From Sphingomonas mali NBRC 15500 (lineage in GTDB: Bacteria; Pseudomonadota; Alphaproteobacteria; Sphingomonadales; Sphingomonadaceae): 64,000 nt of DNA. The stretch is taken from assembly GCF_001598415.1 (NCBI RefSeq), contig NZ_BCYX01000012.1, forward strand, positions 57,316 through 121,315. Reading direction: 5' to 3'. The position numbers and the translations under genes were made by a program. This document shows, piece after piece, positions 56,261 to 64,000 of this stretch (positions are counted from its first letter, which is position 1; the number at the start of each line of letters is the position of its first letter). The notes beneath the pieces were generated by a model, which was given only the letters and a program-made list of their open reading frames with translations, had not been told where the DNA came from and ran no database searches.

Positions 56261-57196
56261 ATGCGCCGTGCCCTATTCGCCTTGCTCCCGTTACTCGCCG
56301 CAGCACCCCTCCAGGCGGAGCCGGGCGCCGCGCCGTTTACCGTGCAGGAAACCGGGCAAGGCTTCGCCAATCTCGACGATGCGGTGCAGTCGATCCGGAT
56401 GGGCACTGCGACGATCCTGATTGCGCCGGGCGTCTATCACCAATGTACTGTCCAGGCGGGCGGCAACATCACCTTCAAGGCGGCGCAACCAGGCACCGCG
56501 ATCTTCGACGGCGAGACGTGCGAAGGGAAAGCGGCGTTCGTGCTGCGCGGGCTGTCGTCGGTGGTCGACGGCATCGTGTTCCGCAACATGCGCGTGTCGG
56601 ATGGCAACGGCGCCGGCATCCGCACCGAGATGGGCAATCTGACCGTCCGCAACTCGATGTTCCTCGACAGCCAGGAAGGCATTCTCGGCGGCCAGCCGAC
56701 GGGCCAGCAGATCGTCATCGACCGTTCGACCTTTTCCGGGCTCGGCCAGTGCGACGAGACCGTCGATTGCTCGCATTCGATCTATCTTGCCAACAAGGGG
56801 TCGGTGACGATCACGCGGTCGCGGTTCGAGCGCGGTACCGGCGGGCATTACGTCAAATTGCGCGTGCCCAATCTGTCGATTACCGACAACAGTTTCGATG
56901 ACAGTCAGGGTCGCAAGACCAATTACATGATCGACCTGTCGGAAGGCGGCACCGGACTGATCGCGCGCAACACCTTCGCCGATGGACCGAACAAGGAGAA
57001 TTGGACCGGCTTCATCGTCGTCGCGGCGGAAGGACGGACCTATTCCTCGACGGGGTTGAAGGTGGTGGGCAATACCGCAACGCTCGCGCCCAATTTCGGC
57101 AAGAGTCCGGCGTTCGTCGCCAATGTCGGGCGCGATCGGCTGGACGTGGGCGAGAACCAGCTCGCCCAGGGCATCCGGAAATACGAAGAGCGCTGA
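56261..57196 (+). CDS. Secreted right-handed parallel beta-helix protein
   Basis: This 311-residue protein has a signal peptide (MRRALFALLPLLAAAPLQAE). Repeating beta-helix coils include ATILIAPGVYHQCTVQAGGN, VVDGIVFRNMRVSDGNGAGI, LTVRNSMFLDSQEGILGG and GLKVVGNTATLAPNFG. The fold is common in polysaccharide lyases and hydrolases, but no catalytic motif is recognisable. It is periplasmic or secreted. Confidence 0.8.
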   Translation: MRRALFALLPLLAAAPLQAEPGAAPFTVQETGQGFANLDDAVQSIRMGTATILIAPGVYHQCTVQAGGNITFKAAQPGTAIFDGETCEGKAAFVLRGLSSVVDGIVFRNMRVSDGNGAGIRTEMGNLTVRNSMFLDSQEGILGGQPTGQQIVIDRSTFSGLGQCDETVDCSHSIYLANKGSVTITRSRFERGTGGHYVKLRVPNLSITDNSFDDSQGRKTNYMIDLSEGGTGLIARNTFADGPNKENWTGFIVVAAEGRTYSSTGLKVVGNTATLAPNFGKSPAFVANVGRDRLDVGENQLAQGIRKYEER

Positions 57197-57230
57197 GCGG
57201 GCGGGAAAACGCTTCCACCTCCTTCACGCG

Positions 57231-57325
57231 TCCCCGGCGAAGGCCGGGGCCCAGCTTCGGCGAATTCCAGGTGGTATCCCGCCGTCGAGATTATATCGCG
57301 ACTGGGCCCCGGCCTTCGCCGGGGA
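57231..57325. repeat. Perfect 24-bp inverted repeat (TCCCCGGCGAAGGCCGGGGC type)
   Basis: 57231-57254 and 57302-57325 are exact reverse complements around a 47-base centre. It lies between convergent genes and may act as a bidirectional terminator-like structure. Confidence 0.85.
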
Positions 57326-57356
57326 GGGGTATTGATTACCAGCGTTTGGCTAAGTT

Positions 57357-57710
57357 CTACGGCCGATTGGACAGCTGGAACCGATTCCCATCGGGATCGT
57401 CGCCATCGCACAGATGCAAGTCGCCGAAGACCTTGACCGGTCCCATCCTGGCGCCGCGCGATATCAGATCTTCGCGCGCCGCCGCGACGTCGTCAGCGTG
57501 GAAGACGATCTTGTGCGGCCCTTCGAAATCGGGACCGATCTCCACGCCCTTGCCCGCGGCATGGATCGCGATGTTGCAGCCGCCTGCGGCAAGATCGGCC
57601 CAGCCGTCATCCTCTTCGACGACATCGAGCGCGAACATGTCGCGATAGAAATCGCGCATCGCGGCGAAATTGTGCGTGAAGATGATCACGCGGCGCATGG
57701 CGTAGCTCAT
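57357..57710 (-). CDS. VOC-family (glyoxalase-fold) protein
   Basis: This 117-residue protein has the paired beta-alpha-beta-beta-beta layout: MRRVIIFTHNFAAMRDFYRD, FALDVVEEDDGWADLAAGG, PHKIVFHADDVAAAREDLIS, and a C-terminal DPDGNRFQLSN typical of VOC proteins. Metal ligands His/Glu are partly recognisable. The substrate is unknown. It overlaps the phosphatase gene by 4 bp and is co-transcribed. Confidence 0.85.
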   Translation of the reverse strand: MSYAMRRVIIFTHNFAAMRDFYRDMFALDVVEEDDGWADLAAGGCNIAIHAAGKGVEIGPDFEGPHKIVFHADDVAAAREDLISRGARMGPVKVFGDLHLCDGDDPDGNRFQLSNRP

Positions 57711-59347
57711 GGACAGGTGCTCGCCGTACCGCTGTCGAGGTCGAGGCAGCGGCCATCGACATCGCCCGGCTTGAGCGCGAAGCCGAGCACGCCGGCCAGG
57801 CTGGGCATGATGTCGACCGTCTCGATCGACAATGGCTGTTCGAACCCCTTCATCCCCTTGCGCCAGAACAGGATCGGCACGCGGCGATCATAATCCCAGG
57901 GCGATCCGTGCGTCGCCACCGCGCCGGGATAGTCGCCCGGCGGGATCGCGGTGATGCGGGGTTTGAGGAACACGACAAAATCGCCCGAGCGCGCGGGATC
58001 GAACGAGGCCCGCTCGCGCTGCAGCAACGTCCAGCCCTCGGGCGGGCCTTCCGGTAGCGGCGCGGCGGCGATCTCCGCCTGGGTATAGACCGCGGCTACC
58101 TGGGGATCGGCGCGATAACGCGCGACCGCGGCAGCAAGCACCTTGGCGCGCTGATCGCCGGTCAGCTTGGGATCGATCCAGACGTCGCCATTGGTGACGC
58201 CGTACAGGATGCGTCCGGTCAGCCCCATATCCTTGGCGATCGCATCGCCCACGGTTTTGGGCGTCAAAGCGTGGGCGACGCGATCGGCCATCGGCATGGC
58301 GCGCTCGCGCTCGCGCTCGGGAATGTCGTTGCCGCCATGATCGGCGGTCAGCGCGACGACATAGTCGACGCCGGTCTTGTCCAGCGCGGCGAACAATTTA
58401 CCGAGCGTCTGGTCGAGAGTGGCGAGCTGGATGCACATCTCCGACCCCTCGGTGCCGTAGGTATGGCCGACATAATCGGTCGCCGACGCGCCGATCGTCA
58501 AAATGTCGGTCGACTTGCCATGGCCGAGCTTCATGTCGCGGACCATGGCGCTCGCGAGCCCGACGATTGCGCTGTCGAAGGCGGGAGAAGCCTTCCATTG
58601 CGGCTCGTTCTTGGCGGGACGCGCGAAACGGCCCGCGCCCACCGTCTGACCATTGGCGAGGATCGCGCGATCGACCGGCTTGCACCAATCGGGTTCGGCG
58701 AAGGCGGCGCCGGGCTTGGCGATCTCCGCCTTCGCCGCGGCGTTGGCGGCGATCACTGCGGCGGGCTCGGTGCGTCCGGCATAGGATATGAAGCCCTTGC
58801 CGTCGCGCCAGAACCAGAGCTGATCGACCTTGTGTCCGCCCATCATGATCGCCGCACGGTCCTTGCCAGCTACCGACACGGTGCGCACGTCGGGATCGGC
58901 ATCCTTCATCCGCTCGCCCAGGGTCGGCACGCGCAGGTGGATGTCGGACGCGACATAATCCTTGGCGGGGCCTTTCGACGGGTCCTCGGCGCAATAGACC
59001 GATCCGGGCCGCGGGCCGGTCCATTCATACCAGTCGTTGGCGATGATCCCGGTCCGCGTCGGGCGATCGCCGGTCATGATCGTCGAATGGCCCGGGCAGG
59101 TTTCGGTCGCGGCGTGGCTCTGGAACCCGGCCGGGAACACCGCGCCGTCGAGCAGCCGCTTGAATCCGCCGGTGAACCGATTGCGATATTCGGCGAACAG
59201 ATCGGCGGAGAACTGATCGACTGAAACCACCACAACCAGTTTCGGCGGCGGTGCTTTGGCGGGGGCAGGGGCTGGCGGCGCATCCTGCGCGGCGAGCGGC
59301 GCCGCGGTGAGCATGAGGGCGAGCGGGACGAACTTGGCAAGGCGCAT
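57707..59347 (-). CDS. phoK: PhoK/SPAP-type alkaline phosphatase, periplasmic
   Basis: The start is the ATG at 59345-59347, giving 546 residues with a Sec leader (FVPLALMLTAAPLAAQ). The nucleophile is T89 in TETCPGHSTIMTG, the position and context reported for PhoK from Sphingomonas. Zinc-binding blocks are VVVVSVDQFSADLF, ASATDYVGHTYGTEG and LTADHGGNDIPERE. It releases phosphate from monoesters in the periplasm. An earlier in-frame start adds unsupported residues. Phosphate-responsive control is expected, but I saw no clear Pho box. Confidence 0.93.
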   Translation of the reverse strand: MRLAKFVPLALMLTAAPLAAQDAPPAPAPAKAPPPKLVVVVSVDQFSADLFAEYRNRFTGGFKRLLDGAVFPAGFQSHAATETCPGHSTIMTGDRPTRTGIIANDWYEWTGPRPGSVYCAEDPSKGPAKDYVASDIHLRVPTLGERMKDADPDVRTVSVAGKDRAAIMMGGHKVDQLWFWRDGKGFISYAGRTEPAAVIAANAAAKAEIAKPGAAFAEPDWCKPVDRAILANGQTVGAGRFARPAKNEPQWKASPAFDSAIVGLASAMVRDMKLGHGKSTDILTIGASATDYVGHTYGTEGSEMCIQLATLDQTLGKLFAALDKTGVDYVVALTADHGGNDIPERERERAMPMADRVAHALTPKTVGDAIAKDMGLTGRILYGVTNGDVWIDPKLTGDQRAKVLAAAVARYRADPQVAAVYTQAEIAAAPLPEGPPEGWTLLQRERASFDPARSGDFVVFLKPRITAIPPGDYPGAVATHGSPWDYDRRVPILFWRKGMKGFEQPLSIETVDIMPSLAGVLGFALKPGDVDGRCLDLDSGTASTCP

Positions 59348-59427
59348 CGGGGGGAAACTCCGCTGTCGGACTGGGCGAGGCGTTGAAGGACCGCTAAGGG
59401 GCTGATGTGTTAGGTACAAGGGGTCGC

Positions 59428-61455
59428 ATGCGCGCGCTCGGTTTCGCTTTCGTGACGATGATGCTGGCGATGATCGCCTGGGCCCTTCCGGCACAGGCGC
59501 AAGGCGATCCGGCGAACGATCCGCCCCCGCATCTGAAGATCCAACTCGTCGCAGAGACCAGCACGCCCAAAGCGGGCAGCAGGATCAATCTCGCGCTCGA
59601 CTCGCGACCGCAGCCGGGCTGGCATGGCTATTGGCAGAATCCGGGTGACGCCGGATTTCCGGCGAAATTCGCCTGGACGCTACCTAGCAAGATAACCGCG
59701 GGCGATCCGCGCTATCCGGCGCCGCAGCAACTGATCGTCGCCGGGCTGATGAACTATGTGTTCGAGCAGCCTTATGCGGTGATCGTGCCGCTGACCGTGC
59801 CCCAGGGACTGGCGGCGGGAACCAGGCTGCCGATCAAGCTGCACCTGCAATATCTCGTCTGCACCAAGACCTTGTGCGTTCCCGAACAGGCCGATCTGGC
59901 GACGGAGCTCACTGTCGGCGACGGGCAACCCGATCCGGTACATGCGGCGCAGTTCGCGCAATGGATGCGCGCGTTGCCGCAGCCGCTCGGGTCGCGCGCG
60001 ACCTATCAGGCGCAGGGCGGCGCGGTGCGGATCGCGATTCCCTATCCGGCGGGCGCGGCGGCGGCGGCAGCCTATTTCTACCCAATCACCGCCGATGCGA
60101 TCGACTATGCCGAGCCGCAGAAAGTCGCGCGCGAGGGCGATAGGCTCATCGTCACCACCAAGGGCAAGGGCGCGTCCGGACCGATCGAGGGCGTATTGAA
60201 TGTCGACGGCCATGCGTTGGCGCTGACTGCCGATCGCGGCGTGGTGCCGGTGCCTACCGCGACAGCCAGCGGGAGCGATTGGTCGACCGTGTTGCTCGCC
60301 TTTCTCAGCGCGGTGCTCGGCGGGCTGATCCTCAACGTCATGCCCTGCGTGTTCCCGATCCTGAGCCTCAAGGCGCTGAGCCTGGCGCGTGCGGGCGGCG
60401 ACGAGCGCGCCGCCAGACACGATGCGCTGGCCTATGCAGCCGGAGCGATCGCCGTCTGCTTCGCGCTCGGCGTCGTCATCCTGGCGTTGCGGGCGGGCGG
60501 CAGTGCCGTCGGTTGGGCGTTCCAGCTTCAGGATCCGCATGTCGTAATTTTGCTGTTGATGCTGACCGTCGCCATCGCCCTCAACCTCGCCGGGGTGTTC
60601 GAAGTGCCCGTCCCGGGTTTCGTCAATCGTACGGGCGGCGCTAGTGGCGCGTTCGCCACTGGCGCGCTTGCCGCTTTCGTGGCGACACCGTGCGCCGGCC
60701 CATTCATGGCGACGTCGCTCGGCGCGGCGCTGATCCTGCCCTGGCCGGCGGCGCTGGCGATTTTCGTCGGGCTCGGCCTGGGTCTGGCCCTGCCGTTCCT
60801 GTTGCTCGGTTATGCACCGTCATTGCGCAAGCGATTGCCTCGGCCGGGGCCTTGGATGGACACGTTGCGGCGTATCCTGTCGATCCCGATGTGGCTGACC
60901 GCGGTGGCGCTTGCCTGGGTGCTGGGCAGGGAGGCTGGCGTCAACGGCATGGCATTGGGGCTGCTCGTCTCGCTTGGTGCGGCAATCGTCTTTTGGGTGG
61001 CGGGACGACGTCAGGCACGGGGATTGGGCTTCGGCGCCGTGGCCGTGCTGCTGCTGGTCATCATTGCGGGTGCCGGCGCGTGGCTGGTCCGTGTGCAGCC
61101 GGCCGAGGCAAGCGTCGTCGGCGCGGAGGAAGAAAAGTTCAGCGAGGCCCGGCTCGCACAACTCCGTGGGCAGGGCCGTCCGGTGTTCGCCTATTTCACC
61201 GCGGACTGGTGCCTGACTTGCAAGGTCAACGAACGCGTCGCGATCGACACCGATGCCGTCCACGCCTCGTTCAAGGCGAAGAACGTCGCGGTGCTGGTCG
61301 GCGACTGGACCAATGGCGATCCAGTGCTCGGCCGCTTCATCGAAGCGCATAATCGTGCGGGCGTGCCGCTTTACCTCTATTATCCGGCGGGCGGCGGCGA
61401 ACCGCGCATATTGCCGCAGGTGTTGACGCCATCGCTGTTGGAGGAATTGCAATGA
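59428..61455 (+). CDS. DsbD/ScsB-type protein-disulfide reductase
   Basis: This 675-residue membrane protein has a signal peptide (MLAMIAWALPAQAQ), a periplasmic DsbD-N-like domain (WHGYWQNPGDAGFPAKFAWT) and a membrane domain with C307 in NVMPCVFPILSLK and the pair motif TPCAGPFMAT. A C-terminal thioredoxin domain carries C595-x-x-C598 (FTADWCLTCKVNERV). It moves electrons from cytoplasmic thioredoxin to periplasmic partners. It overlaps the beta-lactamase gene by 4 bp. Confidence 0.92.
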   Translation: MRALGFAFVTMMLAMIAWALPAQAQGDPANDPPPHLKIQLVAETSTPKAGSRINLALDSRPQPGWHGYWQNPGDAGFPAKFAWTLPSKITAGDPRYPAPQQLIVAGLMNYVFEQPYAVIVPLTVPQGLAAGTRLPIKLHLQYLVCTKTLCVPEQADLATELTVGDGQPDPVHAAQFAQWMRALPQPLGSRATYQAQGGAVRIAIPYPAGAAAAAAYFYPITADAIDYAEPQKVAREGDRLIVTTKGKGASGPIEGVLNVDGHALALTADRGVVPVPTATASGSDWSTVLLAFLSAVLGGLILNVMPCVFPILSLKALSLARAGGDERAARHDALAYAAGAIAVCFALGVVILALRAGGSAVGWAFQLQDPHVVILLLMLTVAIALNLAGVFEVPVPGFVNRTGGASGAFATGALAAFVATPCAGPFMATSLGAALILPWPAALAIFVGLGLGLALPFLLLGYAPSLRKRLPRPGPWMDTLRRILSIPMWLTAVALAWVLGREAGVNGMALGLLVSLGAAIVFWVAGRRQARGLGFGAVAVLLLVIIAGAGAWLVRVQPAEASVVGAEEEKFSEARLAQLRGQGRPVFAYFTADWCLTCKVNERVAIDTDAVHASFKAKNVAVLVGDWTNGDPVLGRFIEAHNRAGVPLYLYYPAGGGEPRILPQVLTPSLLEELQ

Positions 61456-62297
61456 TCGCCAGGATGCTGGGAATGGCCGCCGCGGGGCTCATGCTGGTCG
61501 TTGCCGCGCCGGCTGCCCCCGCTGACGATCCGCCCGCCTGGACCCAGCCGACCAAGCCGTTCCGCATCGCCGGCAACATCTATTATGTCGGGACCGCCGG
61601 CCTGGCATCCTATCTGATCGTCACGTCCAAGGGGCTGATCCTGCTCGACCCCACGATGGAAGAGAACGTCCCGGCGATCGAGGCGAACATCAAGGCGCTT
61701 GGGTTCAAGCTGTCGGACATCAAGATCCTGCTCAACAGCCACGCGCATTTCGATCATGCCGGCGGCCTCGCCGCGATGAAGCGCGATACCGGCGCCAAGC
61801 TCGACGCGATGGAAGGCGATGTCTGGGCGCTCGAGAACGGCAAGCATTTCGGCGACCAGAATTATGTCGGCACCTTTCCGCCCGTGAAGGTCGATCGCCA
61901 CCTGAGCGATGGCGACAAAGTGAGTTTGGGCGGGGTGACGATGACCGCATTGCTGACCGCCGGGCACACGCACGGGTGCACGACCTGGACGACGACGGTG
62001 AGGCTGAAAAGCGGGGTGAAGAGCGTCGTGTTTCCCTGCAGCCTGTCCGTCGCCGGCAACAAGCTCTACGGCAACAAGACCTACCCCGGCATCGTCGCGG
62101 ATTACCGTGCGAGCTTCAAACGGCTCGGCGCGATGAAGGCGGATATCGTGCTGACCGCGCATCCGGAATTGTCCGACGTGATGGCGCGCAAGGCGAGCGG
62201 GAAGTGGCTGACGCCGGACTTGCTGCCGAAGATGGTCGCGGAGTCCAAGGCGGCGTTCGACAAGGAACTGCTCAAGCAGCAGGCGATCGCGAAGTAA
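61452..62297 (+). CDS. Subclass B3 metallo-beta-lactamase
   Basis: This 281-residue protein has a signal peptide (cleavage near APAAPADD). The zinc ligands of B3 enzymes are all visible: H97, H99, D101 and H102 (NSHAHFDHAGG), H172 (AGHTHGCTTW) and H237 (LTAHPEL). The usual GHTPG loop reads GHTHG, a variant. FRIAGNIYYVGTAGLASYLI is typical of the family start. It would hydrolyse beta-lactams, including carbapenems, in the periplasm. It is translationally coupled to the disulfide reductase. Confidence 0.92.
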   Translation: MIARMLGMAAAGLMLVVAAPAAPADDPPAWTQPTKPFRIAGNIYYVGTAGLASYLIVTSKGLILLDPTMEENVPAIEANIKALGFKLSDIKILLNSHAHFDHAGGLAAMKRDTGAKLDAMEGDVWALENGKHFGDQNYVGTFPPVKVDRHLSDGDKVSLGGVTMTALLTAGHTHGCTTWTTTVRLKSGVKSVVFPCSLSVAGNKLYGNKTYPGIVADYRASFKRLGAMKADIVLTAHPELSDVMARKASGKWLTPDLLPKMVAESKAAFDKELLKQQAIAK

Positions 62298-62327
62298 GGT
62301 AGCTCCCCCGCGGCTCGCTAGCTCGCC

Positions 62328-62377
62328 GAGCGCCGCCGGAAATGCGTGCCCCGCACGCATTTCTTTTCGGCGGCGCT
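62328..62377. terminator. Nested hairpin after the beta-lactamase gene
   Basis: GAAATGCGTGC and GCACGCATTTC pair around CCC, and outer CGCCGCCG/CGGCGGCG segments extend the stem. A TTTT run sits between the two right-hand segments. It probably ends the dsbD-like/bla transcript. Confidence 0.65.
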
Positions 62378-62436
62378 TGTGCGCCGCAGCATTCCATTGC
62401 AGCATGGAACTCTGACATCTGGCGGGGCTTTGGCAT

Positions 62437-63900
62437 TTGGTGGGAATCGGGCCGGCGTTTGACGAGATCATGGGCACTTCGGGTGCTACGCTCGTTCGCC
62501 CCGAATTGACGGCGCTCGGTGAGTGGCTCGACACCACTGACGCCGCCGAGCTCAAGCGCCGCCAGCAATCGGCCGAAGTAACCTTCCGCCAGCTCGGCAT
62601 CACTTTCGCGGTCTATGGCGATGAGGATGCCAGCGAGCGGATCATCCCGTTCGACATCGTACCGCGCGTGTTTCTGGCCGACGAATGGTCGCGGTTGTCC
62701 GCCGGGCTGGTGCAGCGGGTCGAGGCGATCAACGCCTTTCTCGACGACATTTACGGCGCCCGTCGGATCATGAAGGACGGCGTCCTCCCGGAGGATCTGA
62801 TCTTCGGCAATCCGCAATTCCGGCCCGAAATCGCCGGGATGCGCCCACCGCATGGCATCTGGGCGCATATCTGCGGGATCGATCTGGTGCGGACCGGGCC
62901 CGACGATTTCTTCGTGCTGGAGGACAATGCCCGGACCCCGTCGGGTGTCAGCTACATGCTTGAAAACCGCGAGGCGATGCTGCGGCTGTGCCCCGAATTG
63001 TTCCGCCAGTTCCGTGTCGCCGCGGTCGATTCCTATCCCGACCGCCTGCTTCAGACGATGAAATCGGTCGCGCCGCAGGGCACGGGAAGCAATCCGGTCT
63101 GCGTCGTGCTCACCCCCGGCCATTTCAATTCGGCTTATTACGAACACAGCTTCCTCGCGGACTCGATGGGCGTCGAACTGGTCGAGGCGGCGGACCTGGT
63201 GGTCGACGACGACATCGTGTGGATGCGCACGATCGCCGGGCGGGTGAAGGTCGATGTGATCTATCGCCGGATCGACGACGATTATCTCGACCCGCTGGTG
63301 TTCCGCCCGGATTCCATGCTCGGCGTGCCGGGTCTGATCGCGGCCTATGCGGCGGGCAATGTCGCCTTGCTCAACGCGCCGGGCAACGGCATCGCCGACG
63401 ACAAGGCGATCTATTCCTACATGCCAGAAATCGTGCGCTATTATACCGGTGCCGAGGCCAAGCTGCCCAACGTCCAGACCTTCCGCTGCCGCGAGCCCGA
63501 GGCGTTGAAATACGTGCTCGATCATCTCGGCGAATTGGTGGTCAAGCTGGTCGACGGATCGGGCGGTTACGGCATGCTGGTCGGGCCGACTGCCTCTAGG
63601 GACGAGATCGAACGGTTTCGCGCTGCCCTGATCGCCGAGCCGCACCGCTACATCGCGCAGCCAACTCTGGCGTTGTCCACCGTGCCTACGTTGGTCGAGC
63701 AAGGCCTCGCCCCGCGGCATGTCGATTTCCGCCCCTTCGTGCTGACTGGATCGAAAGGGATACAGGTCGTGCCTGGTGGCCTGACTCGCGTCGCGCTGCG
63801 GGAAGGATCGCTGGTGGTCAATTCGTCGCAAGGCGGCGGGACCAAGGACAGTTTCGTGCTGCTGGATAACGGGCCGGCGCATTTTCAGGTGCAGTCATGA
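62437..63900 (+). CDS. Circularly permuted ATP-grasp protein (DUF404/DUF407 type)
   Basis: This protein is about 487 residues. Blocks RIIPFDIVPRVFLADEWSRL, RVEAINAFLDDIYGARRIMK, GIDLVRTGPDDFFVLEDNAR and VVKLVDGSGGYGMLVGP match the CP_ATP-grasp family, with the ATP-binding lysine and glycine loop near the C-terminus. These proteins usually sit beside an alpha-E domain protein and a transglutaminase in a peptide-ligase-like cluster; the next gene lies beyond the window. The start is uncertain: TTG 62437, GTG 62440 or ATG 62470. Confidence 0.9.
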   Translation: MVGIGPAFDEIMGTSGATLVRPELTALGEWLDTTDAAELKRRQQSAEVTFRQLGITFAVYGDEDASERIIPFDIVPRVFLADEWSRLSAGLVQRVEAINAFLDDIYGARRIMKDGVLPEDLIFGNPQFRPEIAGMRPPHGIWAHICGIDLVRTGPDDFFVLEDNARTPSGVSYMLENREAMLRLCPELFRQFRVAAVDSYPDRLLQTMKSVAPQGTGSNPVCVVLTPGHFNSAYYEHSFLADSMGVELVEAADLVVDDDIVWMRTIAGRVKVDVIYRRIDDDYLDPLVFRPDSMLGVPGLIAAYAAGNVALLNAPGNGIADDKAIYSYMPEIVRYYTGAEAKLPNVQTFRCREPEALKYVLDHLGELVVKLVDGSGGYGMLVGPTASRDEIERFRAALIAEPHRYIAQPTLALSTVPTLVEQGLAPRHVDFRPFVLTGSKGIQVVPGGLTRVALREGSLVVNSSQGGGTKDSFVLLDNGPAHFQVQS

Positions 63901-63915
63901 GCGGTGCATCCGAAA

Positions 63916-63972
63916 TCCTCCCCGGAACGGGGAGGGGGACCGCCGCCGAAGGCGGTGGTGGAGGGGGGGCTC
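63916..63972. repeat. Intergenic repeat, partial relative of 38097-38246
   Basis: It contains CCTCCCCGGAACGGGGAGGG, then GGGACCGCCGCCGAAGGCGG and a G-rich tail, sharing the arms and the GCCGAAGGCGG-type inner hairpin of the larger repeat. It sits right after the ATP-grasp stop and is cut off by the window end. Confidence 0.7.
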
Positions 63973-64000
63973 CACATCTACATCGCTTGGGGCCAGCCCC

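Noticed and set aside
63897..64000. ATG overlapping the ATP-grasp stop, which could start a further gene
   Set aside because: The frame reads straight through an intergenic repeat and gives a Gly-rich product. The expected alpha-E neighbour more likely starts beyond the window.

Overview
The window is high-GC, densely coded DNA from an alphaproteobacterium, most likely a member of the Sphingomonadales (Sphingomonas-like). The clues are a PhoK/SPAP-type alkaline phosphatase with its nucleophile at Thr89, a TorF-type putative porin, a methionine synthase split into two genes, an ScfR-type regulator near a 531-residue isocitrate lyase, and several families of GC-rich intergenic palindromes. I saw no tRNA, rRNA, CRISPR array, complete insertion sequence or prophage. 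The species call is inference.

Layout. 1-15.6 kb is a polysaccharide-use locus: a cut-off 2-hydroxyacid dehydrogenase, a GH28-like enzyme, a GH141-like beta-helix enzyme, a GH42 beta-galactosidase, two GH29 alpha-L-fucosidases, an IclR regulator, a zinc alcohol dehydrogenase and a GH31 alpha-xylosidase/glucosidase. Most of the hydrolases carry export signals. Together they would remove fucose, galactose and xylose from a branched plant or algal glycan. The decayed 5' part of an integrase lies inside the locus. 15.8-18.6 kb holds a VapBC-type toxin-antitoxin pair, a YghU-type glutathione transferase and a cyclase-family protein. 18.7-22.2 kb is an ECF sigma / anti-sigma / subtilase / TorF porin cluster, with a 274-bp nested palindrome between sigma and anti-sigma. 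22.3-31.6 kb has a LacI regulator and the potassium system: kdpE and kdpCBAF with an extra 27-residue membrane peptide on the minus strand, and kdpD divergent on the plus strand.

31.8-38 kb contains an RBBP9-like hydrolase, an exporter-type ABC protein, a YpfJ-type zinc peptidase, a patatin phospholipase coupled to 3-hydroxybutyrate dehydrogenase, and a DUF4893 protein. 38.5-43.6 kb links an ScfR/RamB-type regulator to isocitrate lyase, with an AAC(3)-I-like acetyltransferase, a LysR regulator and a lipocalin-like protein between them. 43.8-49.6 kb has a WYL regulator with a divergent GFA protein, an arylsulfatase, a PP2C-like protein, an aldo/keto reductase and two small lipoproteins. 49.7-55.6 kb is a methionine/SAM-cycle operon: ArsR-methyltransferase fusion, metF and split metH. 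55.7-64 kb has an NTF2-like protein, a secreted beta-helix protein, phoK with a VOC protein, a DsbD/ScsB-type reductase overlapping a subclass B3 metallo-beta-lactamase, and a circularly permuted ATP-grasp protein.

The strongest non-gene signals are the structured element at 19347-19620, a similar dyad upstream of both the ScfR-type gene and isocitrate lyase, a perfect 20-bp palindrome on the -10 region of the ArsR-methyltransferase gene, and a set of intergenic palindromes, some of which end in a gene's ribosome binding site.
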